A stretch of DNA of 64,000 bases, from contig DHNC01000035.1 of assembly GCA_002406115.1 (NCBI GenBank), positions 82,400-146,399 of the forward strand, in the 5' to 3' direction. The position numbers and the translations under genes were made by a program. Positions 1-7,679 of this stretch are shown one piece after another. Position 1 is the first letter of the stretch. Every line of letters begins with the position of its first letter. Source of the stretch: Christensenella sp. UBA4626. Its GTDB lineage: Bacteria > Bacillota > Clostridia > Christensenellales > UBA1242. The notes below the pieces were generated by a model. The model did not search any database. It had not been told where the DNA came from and saw only the letters and a program-made list of their open reading frames with translations.

Positions 1-330
1 AGGCTTCACACAAAAACCAACCTTATGAAAGAGTTGGAAAAAATCAACACAATTGTCAATCGTGAATATCCCGAGGCACAAAAACTCAACCTCATTGTGT
101 TGGATGCTTCAATCGGTCAAAACTCAATTGCTCAAGTCAAGGCTTTTAAGGACAGCGTAAACATCGACGGCATTGTGCTTACCAAACTTGACGGAACTGC
201 AAAAGGCGGCGTGGTTTATCCAATCATCAACGACCTTCAAGTTCCAATCATATTCACCGGGTTTGGTGAAGGCGTGGACGATCTATCCGTCTTTGACGCC
301 GAAAACTTTGTAAACAAAATTTTAATGTAG
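1..330 (+). CDS. ftsY: Signal recognition particle receptor FtsY, C-terminal part (5' end outside window)
   Basis: FtsY is the membrane-associated SRP receptor GTPase that docks ribosome-SRP complexes at the translocon. The reading frame is open from base 1 and begins mid-protein with RLHTKTNLMKELEKI, which normally follows the DTAG motif, so the start lies upstream of the window. Visible elements are LDASIGQNS of the G domain, the guanine-specificity motif TKLDGTAKGG, and the closing FTGFGEGVDDL segment. The ylxM gene follows after 6 bp and ffh after that, the usual SRP cluster. The first in-window ATG (base 25) is internal, not a start. Confidence 0.95.
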   Translation, partial: RLHTKTNLMKELEKINTIVNREYPEAQKLNLIVLDASIGQNSIAQVKAFKDSVNIDGIVLTKLDGTAKGGVVYPIINDLQVPIIFTGFGEGVDDLSVFDAENFVNKILM

Positions 331-336
331 GGCTTT

Positions 337-657
337 ATGAATATAGAAGAGAGAGTTAGAGTTGCGGTTTTGGTTAAATATTATGGCAGGTTGTTGACGG
401 CAAAACAAAGAGATATAATCTCAATGTACGTCGACAATAATCTTTCACTTGCTGAGGTCAGTGAAGAACTTAACATTTCCCGCCAAGCGGTTAAAGATGC
501 ACTAGATACCGCCTTTTTGTCATTGGAAAAGTATGAAAAAGAATTGAATTTTATTGCAAGAGATTACAAACTTAAACAGACCATAGAAGACAAACCACTT
601 GCCAGCATTGATATGGCAACAAGGTTGGAAATTTTATCTATTTTGGAGGATAATTAA
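337..657 (+). CDS. ylxM: YlxM family SRP-associated helix-turn-helix protein
   Basis: This 106-residue protein matches the YlxM/p13 family: a small helix-turn-helix protein resembling sigma-70 region 4 and almost always encoded between ftsY and ffh in Gram-positive bacteria. The central segment SLAEVSEELNISRQAVKDAL is the helix-turn-helix. In the family it is linked to SRP GTPase function rather than to proven transcription control. It is 6 bp from ftsY, and its TAA is immediately followed by the ffh ATG, so the three genes are probably co-transcribed and translationally coupled. Confidence 0.92.
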   Translation: MNIEERVRVAVLVKYYGRLLTAKQRDIISMYVDNNLSLAEVSEELNISRQAVKDALDTAFLSLEKYEKELNFIARDYKLKQTIEDKPLASIDMATRLEILSILEDN

Positions 658-2007
658 ATGGGATTTTTTCAAAATTTAAGTGATAGATTAAATCATATTT
701 TCAGCAAAATGACAAAGCGTGGCAAACTCACCCAACTGGAAATTAAAGAGGCGATGCGAGAAATCCGTATTGCACTTTTGGAGGCGGATGTCAACTATTC
801 AGTTGCCAAAGATTTTTGTGCACGTGTAAGCGAAAAAGCGCAAGGCGAGGAAATTTTAAAAAGCCTCACACCAACACAACAAGTTGTCAAAATTGTGCGT
901 GACGAATTGACCGCACTTATGGGCGGTGAAAATCAAAAATTGGCAGTTGCACCAAAGCCACCGACAGTTATTATGATGTGCGGCTTGCAAGGTTCGGGCA
1001 AAACAACAATGTGCGGCAAATTGGCACTCAAACTCAAAAAAGAGGGCAAAAAACCGCTTTTGGTTGCGTGTGATATCTATCGTCCAGCTGCCATCGACCA
1101 ACTTAAAGTTTTGGGCAAATCAATCCAAATTGACGTGTTTGAGCGTGGCACACAAAATCCAACAAAAACAGTTAAAGAGGCAATTGCGTATGCAGAAAAA
1201 TTTGCGCTTGACACAGTGATTGTCGACACGGCCGGCCGTTTGCAGATTGACCAAAAATTGATGGAAGAATTAAAGGACATCAAAAAGGCAGTCAACCCGA
1301 CCGAAATTTTGCTTGTTATCGACAGTATGATTGGGCAAGAGGCTGTATCAGTTTCAACTGCATTTAATGACGCCCTTGATGTTACAGGCGTGGTGCTTAC
1401 AAAAACCGACGGCGACACTCGTGGCGGTGCAGCGCTTTCAATCCGCCAAGTCATTGGTAAACCTATCAAATTTGTCGGCGTGGGCGAAAAATTGACCGAT
1501 TTGGAGCCATTCTATCCAGACCGCATGGCAAGCCGTATTTTAGGCATGGGGGATGTGCTTACTTTGATTGATAAGGCACAAGAAGCAGTTGACGAAAAAA
1601 CCGCAGCGGAAATGGAACGCAAATTCCGCGAAAATAGTTTTGATTTCAACGATTATATCTCTCAATTAGATTCGCTCAAAAAAATGGGCGGGCTTAAATC
1701 CGTGCTTGGTATGATGCCAGGGCTGGGCGGAAAATTGCGTGACCTTGAAAATCAAATTGATGAAAAACAACTTGAAAAAAACAAGGCAATTATTCAGTCA
1801 ATGACAGATAAAGAACGCAAAAATCCAGATATAATCAATGGCAGCCGCCGCCAACGTATTGCAAAGGGTGCAGGCGTGCAAGTCAGCGATGTCAACCAAC
1901 TCATCAAACAATTCAACCAATCCAAAGAAATGATGCGTATGATGAAAAATCCAAAAGCATATGGTGGGAAAATGGCAATGATTAAAAAGTTAATGGGGCA
2001 ACCATAA
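658..2007 (+). CDS. ffh: Signal recognition particle protein Ffh (SRP54)
   Basis: Ffh binds signal sequences and 4.5S/SRP RNA and pairs with FtsY to target proteins to the membrane. At 449 residues it has the usual length. An N-terminal helical bundle comes first, then the G domain with P-loop GLQGSGKTT near residue 107, DTAGR near 190 and TKTDGDTRGG near 247, then a methionine-rich M domain to the end. The start ATG directly abuts the ylxM stop. The last 24 codons plus stop (from base 1933) are repeated twice downstream in diverged form (2058-2135 and 2195-2266), so the present 3' end may have been acquired by recombination. Confidence 0.97.
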   Translation: MGFFQNLSDRLNHIFSKMTKRGKLTQLEIKEAMREIRIALLEADVNYSVAKDFCARVSEKAQGEEILKSLTPTQQVVKIVRDELTALMGGENQKLAVAPKPPTVIMMCGLQGSGKTTMCGKLALKLKKEGKKPLLVACDIYRPAAIDQLKVLGKSIQIDVFERGTQNPTKTVKEAIAYAEKFALDTVIVDTAGRLQIDQKLMEELKDIKKAVNPTEILLVIDSMIGQEAVSVSTAFNDALDVTGVVLTKTDGDTRGGAALSIRQVIGKPIKFVGVGEKLTDLEPFYPDRMASRILGMGDVLTLIDKAQEAVDEKTAAEMERKFRENSFDFNDYISQLDSLKKMGGLKSVLGMMPGLGGKLRDLENQIDEKQLEKNKAIIQSMTDKERKNPDIINGSRRQRIAKGAGVQVSDVNQLIKQFNQSKEMMRMMKNPKAYGGKMAMIKKLMGQP

Positions 2008-2057
2008 TGCTTTTGGAAAAGCATTCATCATACTAGCCATAAAATATTATATTTTAT

Positions 2058-2135
2058 ATGAAGATGTTAAAAAATCCGAAGGCAAACGGGGGAAAGTTTG
2101 CTGTTATGAAGAAATTGATGAACGGACAGTTCTAA
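2058..2135 (+). pseudogene. Diverged second copy of the ffh 3' end
   Basis: Bases 2058-2135 read as MKMLKNPKANGGKFAVMKKL followed by MNGQF and TAA. This aligns along its whole length with the genuine Ffh end (MRMMKNPKAYGGKMAMIKKL, then MGQP and stop). It differs at many codons, both synonymous and amino-acid changing, as expected of the Ffh tail of another species rather than a recent duplication. No ribosome binding site precedes it, and an in-frame TAA lies 18 bp upstream. Homology starts at the same codon as in the third copy. It is best read as a remnant, not an expressed gene. Confidence 0.8.
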
Positions 2136-2165
2136 TTTCACACGGTTGAATTCGGATTTTTTAAC
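2066..2165. repeat. Perfect 15-bp inverted repeat spanning 100 bp
   Basis: GTTAAAAAATCCGAA at 2066-2080 is the exact reverse complement of TTCGGATTTTTTAAC at 2151-2165. The left arm lies inside the diverged ffh tail copy and the right arm follows it. The right arm contains six T residues, so a long-loop terminator for ffh is possible. The end of a small mobile or integrative element is an alternative. Confidence 0.7.
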
Positions 2166-2170
2166 GATTG

Positions 2171-2196
2171 ATATGCCTAACGCCAGTTTGGCATAT
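2171..2196. repeat. Short hairpin before third ffh tail copy
   Basis: ATATGCC at 2171-2177 pairs with GGCATAT at 2190-2196. An inner AAC/GTT extension flanks a four-base GCCA loop after one T-T mismatch. No T-run follows, so it is not a typical terminator. It abuts the third ffh 3'-end copy and may mark a recombination boundary. Confidence 0.5.
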
Positions 2197-2266
2197 GCGT
2201 ATGATGAAAAATCCAAAAGCGTATGGCGGAAAAATGGCGATGATTAAAAAGTTAATGGGACAATAA
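2195..2266 (+). pseudogene. Third copy of the ffh 3' end, synonymous differences only
   Basis: Bases 2195-2266 repeat the last codons of ffh (copy at 1933-2007) from ATG CGT ATG to the stop. There are five single-base differences, all at third codon positions (GCA to GCG twice, GGT to GGC, GGG to GGA twice), plus loss of the final proline codon. A purely synonymous pattern means this sequence evolved under selection as part of a real ffh gene before being separated from it. No ribosome binding site is present. If an element integrated into ffh, this distal copy would be the displaced native end. Confidence 0.8.
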
Positions 2267-2297
2267 CCATTTTGTTTAAAAAAAATTGCCAAACCGC

Positions 2298-2326
2298 TTG
2301 ACATATATCAAAAAACATGATAAAGT
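2298..2326 (+). promoter_or_regulatory. Sigma-A type promoter for rpsP-khpA
   Basis: TTGACA at 2298-2303, a 17-bp spacer and TAAAGT at 2321-2326. A 7-bp hairpin (GTAAAGT/ACTTTAC, 2327-2346) lies at the presumed 5' end of the transcript, before the AAAGGAG ribosome binding site. The promoter separates rpsP from the ffh-tail repeats. Confidence 0.7.
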
Positions 2327-2378
2327 GTAAAGTGAAATTACTTTACAGACGTAATTAAAAAGACAAAAGGAGAAGATT

Positions 2379-2672
2379 ATGGCAGTTAAAATTAGATTAA
2401 CTCGTTTGGGCGACAAAAAATCACCTTTCTATCGTGTTGTTGTTGCAGATTCTCGTGTTGCTCGTGATGGTAAATATATCGAACAAATCGGTACTTACAA
2501 TCCACTTGCAAACCCAGCAGAAATCAAAATCAACAATGAACTCGCAGCAAAATGGTTAAAGAATGGTGCTGAACCAACTGAAACCGCAAAAACTTTGCTT
2601 CAAAAAGTTGGTGTTTTGGAAGTTAAAGGCAACAGCGCTCCAAAAACCAATAACAAGAAAAAGAAAGCATAA
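2379..2672 (+). CDS. rpsP: 30S ribosomal protein S16
   Basis: S16 is a small-subunit assembly protein. The 97-residue product starts [19 protein letters not shown] and continues with [22 protein letters not shown], both diagnostic of the family. It has a basic lysine-rich tail (NNKKKKA). An AAAGGAG ribosome binding site precedes the ATG. It is followed 10 bp later by khpA, the usual rpsP-khpA-rimM-trmD order, and is driven by a promoter at 2298-2326. Confidence 0.98.
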   Translation: MAVKIRLTRLGDKKSPFYRVVVADSRVARDGKYIEQIGTYNPLANPAEIKINNELAAKWLKNGAEPTETAKTLLQKVGVLEVKGNSAPKTNNKKKKA

Positions 2673-2682
2673 GGAGTAGACT

Positions 2683-2916
2683 ATGCAAGAGATGTTGGAA
2701 TACATTGTTAAAAATCTTGTGTCAAATCCTGATGCTGTTGAAATTGTGGCTGAAAACCAAGGTAAGACCAAGGTATACAAAGTTAAAGTTGATAGCAAAG
2801 ATTTGGGTTCTGTTATAGGCAGAGGCGGATGCATTGCAAACGCAATTCGCACAGTTGTTAAATCAACTGCTGGCGAACACGCACGCATTGTTATCAAGTT
2901 TGACGAAAAAGCGTAA
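2683..2916 (+). CDS. khpA: KH-domain RNA-binding protein KhpA (YlqC)
   Basis: This is a 77-residue single KH-domain protein. The RNA-binding GXXG loop is seen in VIGRGGCIANAIRTVV, and the C-terminal strand ARIVIKFDE completes the fold. In Firmicutes KhpA forms a complex with KhpB (Jag) and binds many RNAs, influencing cell elongation and division. It is co-transcribed with rpsP (10 bp gap, AAGGAG ribosome binding site) and followed at once by a rho-independent terminator. Confidence 0.93.
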   Translation: MQEMLEYIVKNLVSNPDAVEIVAENQGKTKVYKVKVDSKDLGSVIGRGGCIANAIRTVVKSTAGEHARIVIKFDEKA

Positions 2917-2920
2917 CCAG

Positions 2921-2946
2921 AAATGCGAGTTTGGCTCGCATTTTTT
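2921..2946 (+). terminator. Rho-independent terminator after khpA
   Basis: AAATGCGAG (2921-2929) pairs with CTCGCATTT (2935-2943), a perfect 9-bp stem with a 5-base loop, and is followed by T residues. The next promoter starts at 2949. Confidence 0.9.
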
Positions 2947-2948
2947 GT

Positions 2949-2976
2949 TTGAAAATTGCTTATAGTTTGTTATAAT
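2949..2976 (+). promoter_or_regulatory. Promoter for rimM-trmD and downstream genes
   Basis: TTGAAA at 2949-2954, a 16-bp spacer and a consensus TATAAT at 2971-2976. The -35 box begins three bases after the khpA terminator. Confidence 0.6.
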
Positions 2977-2992
2977 AAATTTAGAGAGTTTT

Positions 2993-3490
2993 ATGGAAAA
3001 GTTATTAGAAATTGCAAAAATAGTTCGCCCACATGGCGTTAAAGGTGCGGTTAAAATTGTCAAATATATTGACGACAATTTTTCACATTTTTCAAAGGTG
3101 TATATCGGTCAAAAATTGCAGCCTGCAAATATGAAGTTGGTTTCAAAATTGAACAACGATGCCTGCGTTGTGATGTTGGATATAATCAAAAGTTGCGAGG
3201 ACGCTGAGAAATTTAGAAATCAATCAATTTATATCGACCGAACCGAATATGAAGAGTATGAGGACAAGATTTATTTGACAGATTTAATCAACAAACCTCT
3301 TGTCACAACTGCCGGCAAAGAGTTGGGCGTTTTGGTGGATATTGATGATTATGGTGCCAGTTCGATACTCACTTTCAAATGTGGTGCCGTGAGTTATCAA
3401 TTGCCATATGTCGAAGCGATTTTGACATATAATCAAGACCTTGATTCGTTTGTGATTGATGAACAAGTTTTTAAGGATATCAGGATATGA
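2993..3490 (+). CDS. rimM: Ribosome maturation factor RimM
   Basis: RimM helps assemble the 30S head, working with S19. The 165-residue protein starts with the signature LEIAKIVRPHGVKGAVKI, part of the RimM N-terminal beta-barrel, and has a C-terminal PRC-barrel-like half (VDIDDYGASSILTFK). The start ATG has only a weak purine-rich ribosome binding site (AGAGAG). It overlaps trmD by 4 bp (ATGA), giving translational coupling. Confidence 0.95.
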   Translation: MEKLLEIAKIVRPHGVKGAVKIVKYIDDNFSHFSKVYIGQKLQPANMKLVSKLNNDACVVMLDIIKSCEDAEKFRNQSIYIDRTEYEEYEDKIYLTDLINKPLVTTAGKELGVLVDIDDYGASSILTFKCGAVSYQLPYVEAILTYNQDLDSFVIDEQVFKDIRI

Positions 3491-4212
3491 AAATAGACAT
3501 TTTGACGCTTTTTCCAGATATGTTTGCTCCATTAAAGGAAAGTATAATCAAGCGTGCAGTTGAGGATAAAAAAATAGAGATAAACATCACAAATATCCGT
3601 GATTTTGCTTTGCCACCACATTATAAATGCGATGATATGCCTTTTGGCGGCGGGGCAGGCATGGTGATGATGTGTGAGCCATTGTTTAAAGCAATCCAGT
3701 CGGTCAAAACTGACGATAGCACCATATTTTATATGTCCCCAAGGGGCAAAGTTTTCAATCAAGGCATGGCTAGAGGACTTGCAAAGGTTCAGCATCTGAT
3801 TTTGATTTGTGGGCATTACGAAGGCGTCGACCAGCGTGTTTTGGATTATTTCAATATTCAAGAACTTTCTATTGGCGATTATGTTTTGACAGGTGGCGAA
3901 TTGCCTGCTATGGTGGTGGCCGATGCGATAATCCGATTGCTGCCCGGCGTGATAAGTGCAGACAGCACAGTCGAAGAAAGTTTCAGCCAAACCGAGCACG
4001 AAACTATCACAAAAGACGCAAGGGGCAAAAAAATCAAAAGCAAACAAAGTTTAACCTTGTTGGAGTATAATCAATACACCCGCCCATCGGATTTTAACGG
4101 CTTAAAGGTGCCTGACGTGCTGCTTTCCGGCAACCACAAAAAGATTGCTGAATTTAGGCAAAAACAGGCAATTGAAATCACAAAAGCAAATCGTCCAGAC
4201 TTGCTTAAATAA
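3487..4212 (+). CDS. trmD: tRNA (guanine37-N1)-methyltransferase TrmD
   Basis: TrmD makes m1G37 in tRNAs, preventing +1 frameshifts. The 241-residue SPOUT-fold protein begins MKIDILTLFPDMFAPLKESI. It shows the hallmark segments PFGGGAGMVMM, GHYEGVDQRVLDY and SIGDYVLTGGELPAM that form the knotted SAM-binding site. Length is typical. It overlaps rimM by 4 bp and is followed 9 bp later by a histidine phosphatase gene. Confidence 0.97.
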   Translation: MKIDILTLFPDMFAPLKESIIKRAVEDKKIEINITNIRDFALPPHYKCDDMPFGGGAGMVMMCEPLFKAIQSVKTDDSTIFYMSPRGKVFNQGMARGLAKVQHLILICGHYEGVDQRVLDYFNIQELSIGDYVLTGGELPAMVVADAIIRLLPGVISADSTVEESFSQTEHETITKDARGKKIKSKQSLTLLEYNQYTRPSDFNGLKVPDVLLSGNHKKIAEFRQKQAIEITKANRPDLLK

Positions 4213-4221
4213 GGATAGAAT

Positions 4222-4761
4222 ATGAACATATTTGTTATGCGACATGGCACAACCGTTTGGAACGAGTTGGGCATAATTCAGGGTAGGTCAAACAACAGAT
4301 TGAGCCAATCTGGCAAGCAACAAGTTGAAGATGTTGCCCAAAATTTTGCGGGTAAAGTTGACGTTATTATTTGCTCACCTTTGATGAGGACTGTCCAAAC
4401 CGCAAATATCATGAACAAATACCTCCATGTCAATGTTATAAAAGATGAGAGGTTGACAGAAATTGACCAAGGGATATTCACCGCAAGATGTCCTTCAACT
4501 TTTTCTGAAAAGGAAAAACTTTTAAAGGGTGAACGAGCAAAATCAGCTGGCATGGAAACTTATGAGGAATGCTATAATCGAGCTAAAAAGTTTGTTTTGG
4601 AGTTGAAAAACGACACAAGGCACCAAAATGTTTTGATTGTAACGCATAGATGTGTGGCAATGTTTATTGAGGACATTTTAAATGGCTTGGACTTTAAACT
4701 GCCAGATTTTAAAAGCACAAACAATTTTAGCAATGCGGAAATAAAACAATTTAGAATATAA
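4222..4761 (+). CDS. Histidine phosphatase (phosphoglycerate mutase-like) family protein
   Basis: A 179-residue protein with the N-terminal catalytic RHG motif in MRHGTTVWNELGIIQGRSNN. It also has the conserved PLMRTVQTA region, a late acidic residue in LTEIDQGIF, and the second histidine in VTHRCVAMF. These define the histidine phosphatase superfamily, whose members dephosphorylate sugars, nucleotides or cofactors. The substrate cannot be told from sequence. An AAGGATAG ribosome binding site precedes it, and it continues the rimM-trmD operon and leads into a Nudix gene. Confidence 0.88.
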   Translation: MNIFVMRHGTTVWNELGIIQGRSNNRLSQSGKQQVEDVAQNFAGKVDVIICSPLMRTVQTANIMNKYLHVNVIKDERLTEIDQGIFTARCPSTFSEKEKLLKGERAKSAGMETYEECYNRAKKFVLELKNDTRHQNVLIVTHRCVAMFIEDILNGLDFKLPDFKSTNNFSNAEIKQFRI

Positions 4762-4770
4762 GGAGGCAAA

Positions 4771-5295
4771 ATGGTTGAAAAAATCATTGATTTTGACAAT
4801 ATAAAAAATTTAAAAATTGACACGACTGTCACCAGAGTTAAGGCGTTTGTCTTTAACGGCGATTTTTTGTATCTTGACAAAATTGACTATGGTTATATGC
4901 TGCCTGGCGGTCATGTTGAAGAAAATGAAGATTTTGACCTTGCTTTGATACGAGAAGTGGAAGAAGAAACTGGAATAAAGTTGGATAAATCTGACAAAAT
5001 CCAAAAATTTTATATAACCGAAAAATACACAAAAAACTATAAAAACACAGCCCAAAATAGGTTAAATAGGATTGTTTACTATATTGTTAAAACAAACAAA
5101 ACCCCAAATTTAAATAACATAAATTTAACACAAGATGAGCGAGAGCACGATTTGAAAGTTGAAAAAGTTTCGGTATCAAATTTTGAAAATACGCTTAAAA
5201 ATACAATAAAAAATGAAGTTGACCCAGCGTTTACAGTGATTGCAAACGAAATGTTGGATGCTTTTCAAATTTTAAAACAACACATAAAAAACTAA
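4771..5295 (+). CDS. Nudix hydrolase
   Basis: A 174-residue protein with a complete Nudix box, G-x5-E-x7-REVEEETGI, beginning in MLPGGHVEENEDF. Nudix enzymes cleave nucleoside diphosphate-linked compounds using the box glutamates and Mg2+. The substrate is unknown. A strong AGGAGG ribosome binding site precedes the ATG. It lies 9 bp after the histidine phosphatase, so the two hydrolases are probably co-expressed. A second, unlinked Nudix gene is at 9130-9627. The C-terminal half is charged and unassigned. Confidence 0.9.
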   Translation: MVEKIIDFDNIKNLKIDTTVTRVKAFVFNGDFLYLDKIDYGYMLPGGHVEENEDFDLALIREVEEETGIKLDKSDKIQKFYITEKYTKNYKNTAQNRLNRIVYYIVKTNKTPNLNNINLTQDEREHDLKVEKVSVSNFENTLKNTIKNEVDPAFTVIANEMLDAFQILKQHIKN

Positions 5296-5358
5296 ACGAT
5301 TTTTGATGCAATTATTTTGGATTTACCCGATTTTGCACAAAAACAAAAAGGATGATAT

Positions 5359-6192
5359 ATGATAAATTGGTTCCCAGGGCACATGAACAAAACACTTAAA
5401 CAAATGCAAAACGACAGCAAACTTTGCGATTGTTTTATATATATTTTGGACGCCCGCTGCCCAGAAAGTTGCATAAATCCGGAGTTTGTTAAAATCATCA
5501 AAAACAAGCCGATAATTTATGTTTTAAATAAGGCAGATTTGGTGAAAAATGCTGACATTGAACGTTTTAAAAAGAAATTTATTTCCCAGGGCGCTGAGTG
5601 TGTTAGTATCAATGCAACCATAAGTGGCAATGCAAAAATCATAATCAACACAATAAATAAAATTTTTAAAGAAAAGCAAGAGCAAAACAAAATCAAAGGC
5701 GCAAATTTTATCACAAGAGCGATGGTTTTGGGTGTGCCGAACAGCGGCAAATCAACTATCGTCAACAATTTGTGCGGGCAAGGCAGGGCAGTGACTGGCA
5801 ATAGAGCGGGCGTCACTCGCAGCAAGCAATGGATAAAAATTGATTCTAATATCGAGTTTATGGATACACCTGGCGTGCTTTTGCCAAATTTTGATGACGA
5901 ACAAAAGGCTTACAATTTGGCATTTGTTGGCTCTGTTAAGGACGAAGTTTTGAACATTGTCGACCTCGCCTCAAATCTTATAAACAGGCTTATCCAAATT
6001 GATAAAAACGCACTTGTTTCAAAATACGGTGTAGATTTAAACAATTATACACACGATATTGAGATTCTGGAAAGAATTGGCAAAAAGCGTGGATGCGTAA
6101 TCAAAGGCGGCGACATTGACGACGAACGTGCCGCCAAGATTTTGCTTACTGATTTCCGTGCCGGCAAACTCGGCAAAATCTGCTTGGAGTAA
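5359..6192 (+). CDS. rbgA: Ribosome biogenesis GTPase RbgA (YlqF)
   Basis: RbgA drives late 50S assembly. The 277-residue protein starts INWFPGHMNKTLKQM, typical for YlqF. It has circularly permuted GTPase motifs: G4 LNKADLV near residue 55 comes before the P-loop GVPNSGKST near residue 130 and G3 DTPGVL near 175. The C-terminal domain is an RNA-binding helical region. AAAGGATG precedes the ATG. The usual genomic partner rnhB follows after one inserted gene. Confidence 0.95.
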   Translation: MINWFPGHMNKTLKQMQNDSKLCDCFIYILDARCPESCINPEFVKIIKNKPIIYVLNKADLVKNADIERFKKKFISQGAECVSINATISGNAKIIINTINKIFKEKQEQNKIKGANFITRAMVLGVPNSGKSTIVNNLCGQGRAVTGNRAGVTRSKQWIKIDSNIEFMDTPGVLLPNFDDEQKAYNLAFVGSVKDEVLNIVDLASNLINRLIQIDKNALVSKYGVDLNNYTHDIEILERIGKKRGCVIKGGDIDDERAAKILLTDFRAGKLGKICLE

Positions 6193-6193
6193 A

Positions 6194-6940
6194 ATGAAAT
6201 ATAAACTAAAAATAAAATCAATAAACAATTCGGCAAAAACCTTGTTTGAGTTTTTCAAGTTAGACGAAAATAAAAACACATTTTTGTTTAATTATTTCAG
6301 CGTAAATTTGGAAGAATATAAGGCTTTAAGTGATAAAAACAAGTTTGGCTTGGTTCTTGCAAAAGTTAAATCATTATATGTTGAATATAAAGATTTTTTT
6401 GCCAAAAAATATGATGAAATTGATTTGATATTAAAACAAAACTTTCAAATCATGGAGAGGGCTTTATCTAGCATTTTTGATGTTAAAATTGACAAGACTT
6501 TTAAGATGGAAATAGGAGTTTGTCCAATTTGTCCAAGATATTTGCAAAGTTATTCATTTGATGTGTGTGCTTTTGAGGAAAATGGATATATTTTGCAGAC
6601 TATTGCTCATGAACTAATCCATTTTTATTGGTTTTTAAAATTAAAACAGATGGGTTATCGTCTTTCAAAGGCAGAAAAAGAAACTCCAAGTTTAACATGG
6701 CTGATTTCTGAGATTGTTGTTGATGCCATTTTCAAAAATACTGATTTAAAGGTTTTCCTTTTTAATAACAAGCCGGCTTACAACATTTTTTATAAGCAAA
6801 AAATAAACAATGTTGGTTTGATTGAACTTTTTGACAGCCAATATAAGACCGCAAAAAGCATTGAGGATTTTATAAAATTTACAATGAATTTCATTGGAGA
6901 AAATAAAGAACAACTGAATAAAATTGTAAAAAAGATGTAA
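6194..6940 (+). CDS. Unrecognised putative zinc metallopeptidase (HExxH ... ExxxD)
   Basis: I do not recognise the family. The chosen start is ATG 6194, one base after the rbgA stop; a longer frame from 6116 would overlap rbgA by 77 bp and is unlikely. The 248-residue product has H139-E-L-I-H143 and, 30 residues later, E173-I-V-V-D177. This spacing fits gluzincin metalloproteases, where the glutamate is the third zinc ligand. A CPICPRY pair of cysteines (around residue 112) may add structure. There is no signal peptide or membrane segment, so it is probably cytoplasmic. It is A/T-rich and inserted between rbgA and rnhB, which are usually adjacent. Peptidase activity is inferred only from motifs. 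Confidence 0.75.
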   Translation: MKYKLKIKSINNSAKTLFEFFKLDENKNTFLFNYFSVNLEEYKALSDKNKFGLVLAKVKSLYVEYKDFFAKKYDEIDLILKQNFQIMERALSSIFDVKIDKTFKMEIGVCPICPRYLQSYSFDVCAFEENGYILQTIAHELIHFYWFLKLKQMGYRLSKAEKETPSLTWLISEIVVDAIFKNTDLKVFLFNNKPAYNIFYKQKINNVGLIELFDSQYKTAKSIEDFIKFTMNFIGENKEQLNKIVKKM

Positions 6941-7028
6941 TTTGTTTTTTATATAATTACGCTTTTTTATTGTTTAGGTTTTTGACAAATCACTAGACTT
7001 TGTGCTTTTGTTGTTATATTATATAGTT

Positions 7029-7679
7029 ATGATAAACACAAAAGAGATTTTTGATTACGACAAGCAATTTTTGTCGGCGGATGTTAAATATATTGCAGGC
7101 ATTGACGAAGTGGGCAGAGGTCCGCTGGCGGGTCCGGTTGTGACGGCTTGCGTGGTTATGCCTTATGATGATATGATTGATGGCGTTTTTGACAGCAAAA
7201 AAGTGTCGGCAAAAAATCGTGCCAGATTATACAATGAAATTTTAAACAAGGCTATTTCTGTTTCTGTCAGTTTGGCAGATAATATTCGCATTGATGCCAT
7301 AAATATTTTAAATGCAACAAAGGAATGCATGGCGGACTGTTTTGCTCACAGCAAAGTTAAGCCCGATTTGTTGCTTGTAGATGCGGTCAAACTGAATATT
7401 TGTCAAAATGAAAAGGCGATAATAAAAGGGGACGCAACAAGTTACGCAATAGCCTGTGCCAGCATCATTGCAAAGGTTTATAGGGACAAATTGATGTGCG
7501 AATACGCAAAAACTTATCCAAATTACGACTTTGAGCACAATGTAGGGTATGGCACCAAAAAGCATATTGAGGCAATAAAACAAAACGGCATAACACCGAT
7601 ACACCGATTGAGTTTTTTGGGCAATATCATAGGAGAAAAGGAATGCAAACGAATACATATGGAAAGGTTGGCGAAATAA
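7029..7679 (+). CDS. rnhB: Ribonuclease HII
   Basis: RNase HII removes RNA primers and single ribonucleotides from DNA. The 216-residue protein shows the catalytic D-E pair in AGIDEVGRGPLAGPVV, the DSKKVS motif, the third acidic residue in LLVDAVKL, and ASIIAKVYRD. I chose ATG 7029, giving MINTKEIFDYD; an in-frame TTG at 7002 would add a hydrophobic stub. No ribosome binding site is seen, but TATTAT at 7017-7022 ends 6 bp before the ATG with TAGACT 17 bp further upstream, so the mRNA may be leaderless. It overlaps yraN by 37 bp. Confidence 0.95.
   Translation: MINTKEIFDYDKQFLSADVKYIAGIDEVGRGPLAGPVVTACVVMPYDDMIDGVFDSKKVSAKNRARLYNEILNKAISVSVSLADNIRIDAINILNATKECMADCFAHSKVKPDLLLVDAVKLNICQNEKAIIKGDATSYAIACASIIAKVYRDKLMCEYAKTYPNYDFEHNVGYGTKKHIEAIKQNGITPIHRLSFLGNIIGEKECKRIHMERLAK

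Noticed and set aside
6116..6193. N-terminal extension of the putative metallopeptidase
   Set aside because: It would overlap the end of rbgA and translates to an unlikely sequence; ATG 6194 follows the rbgA stop directly.
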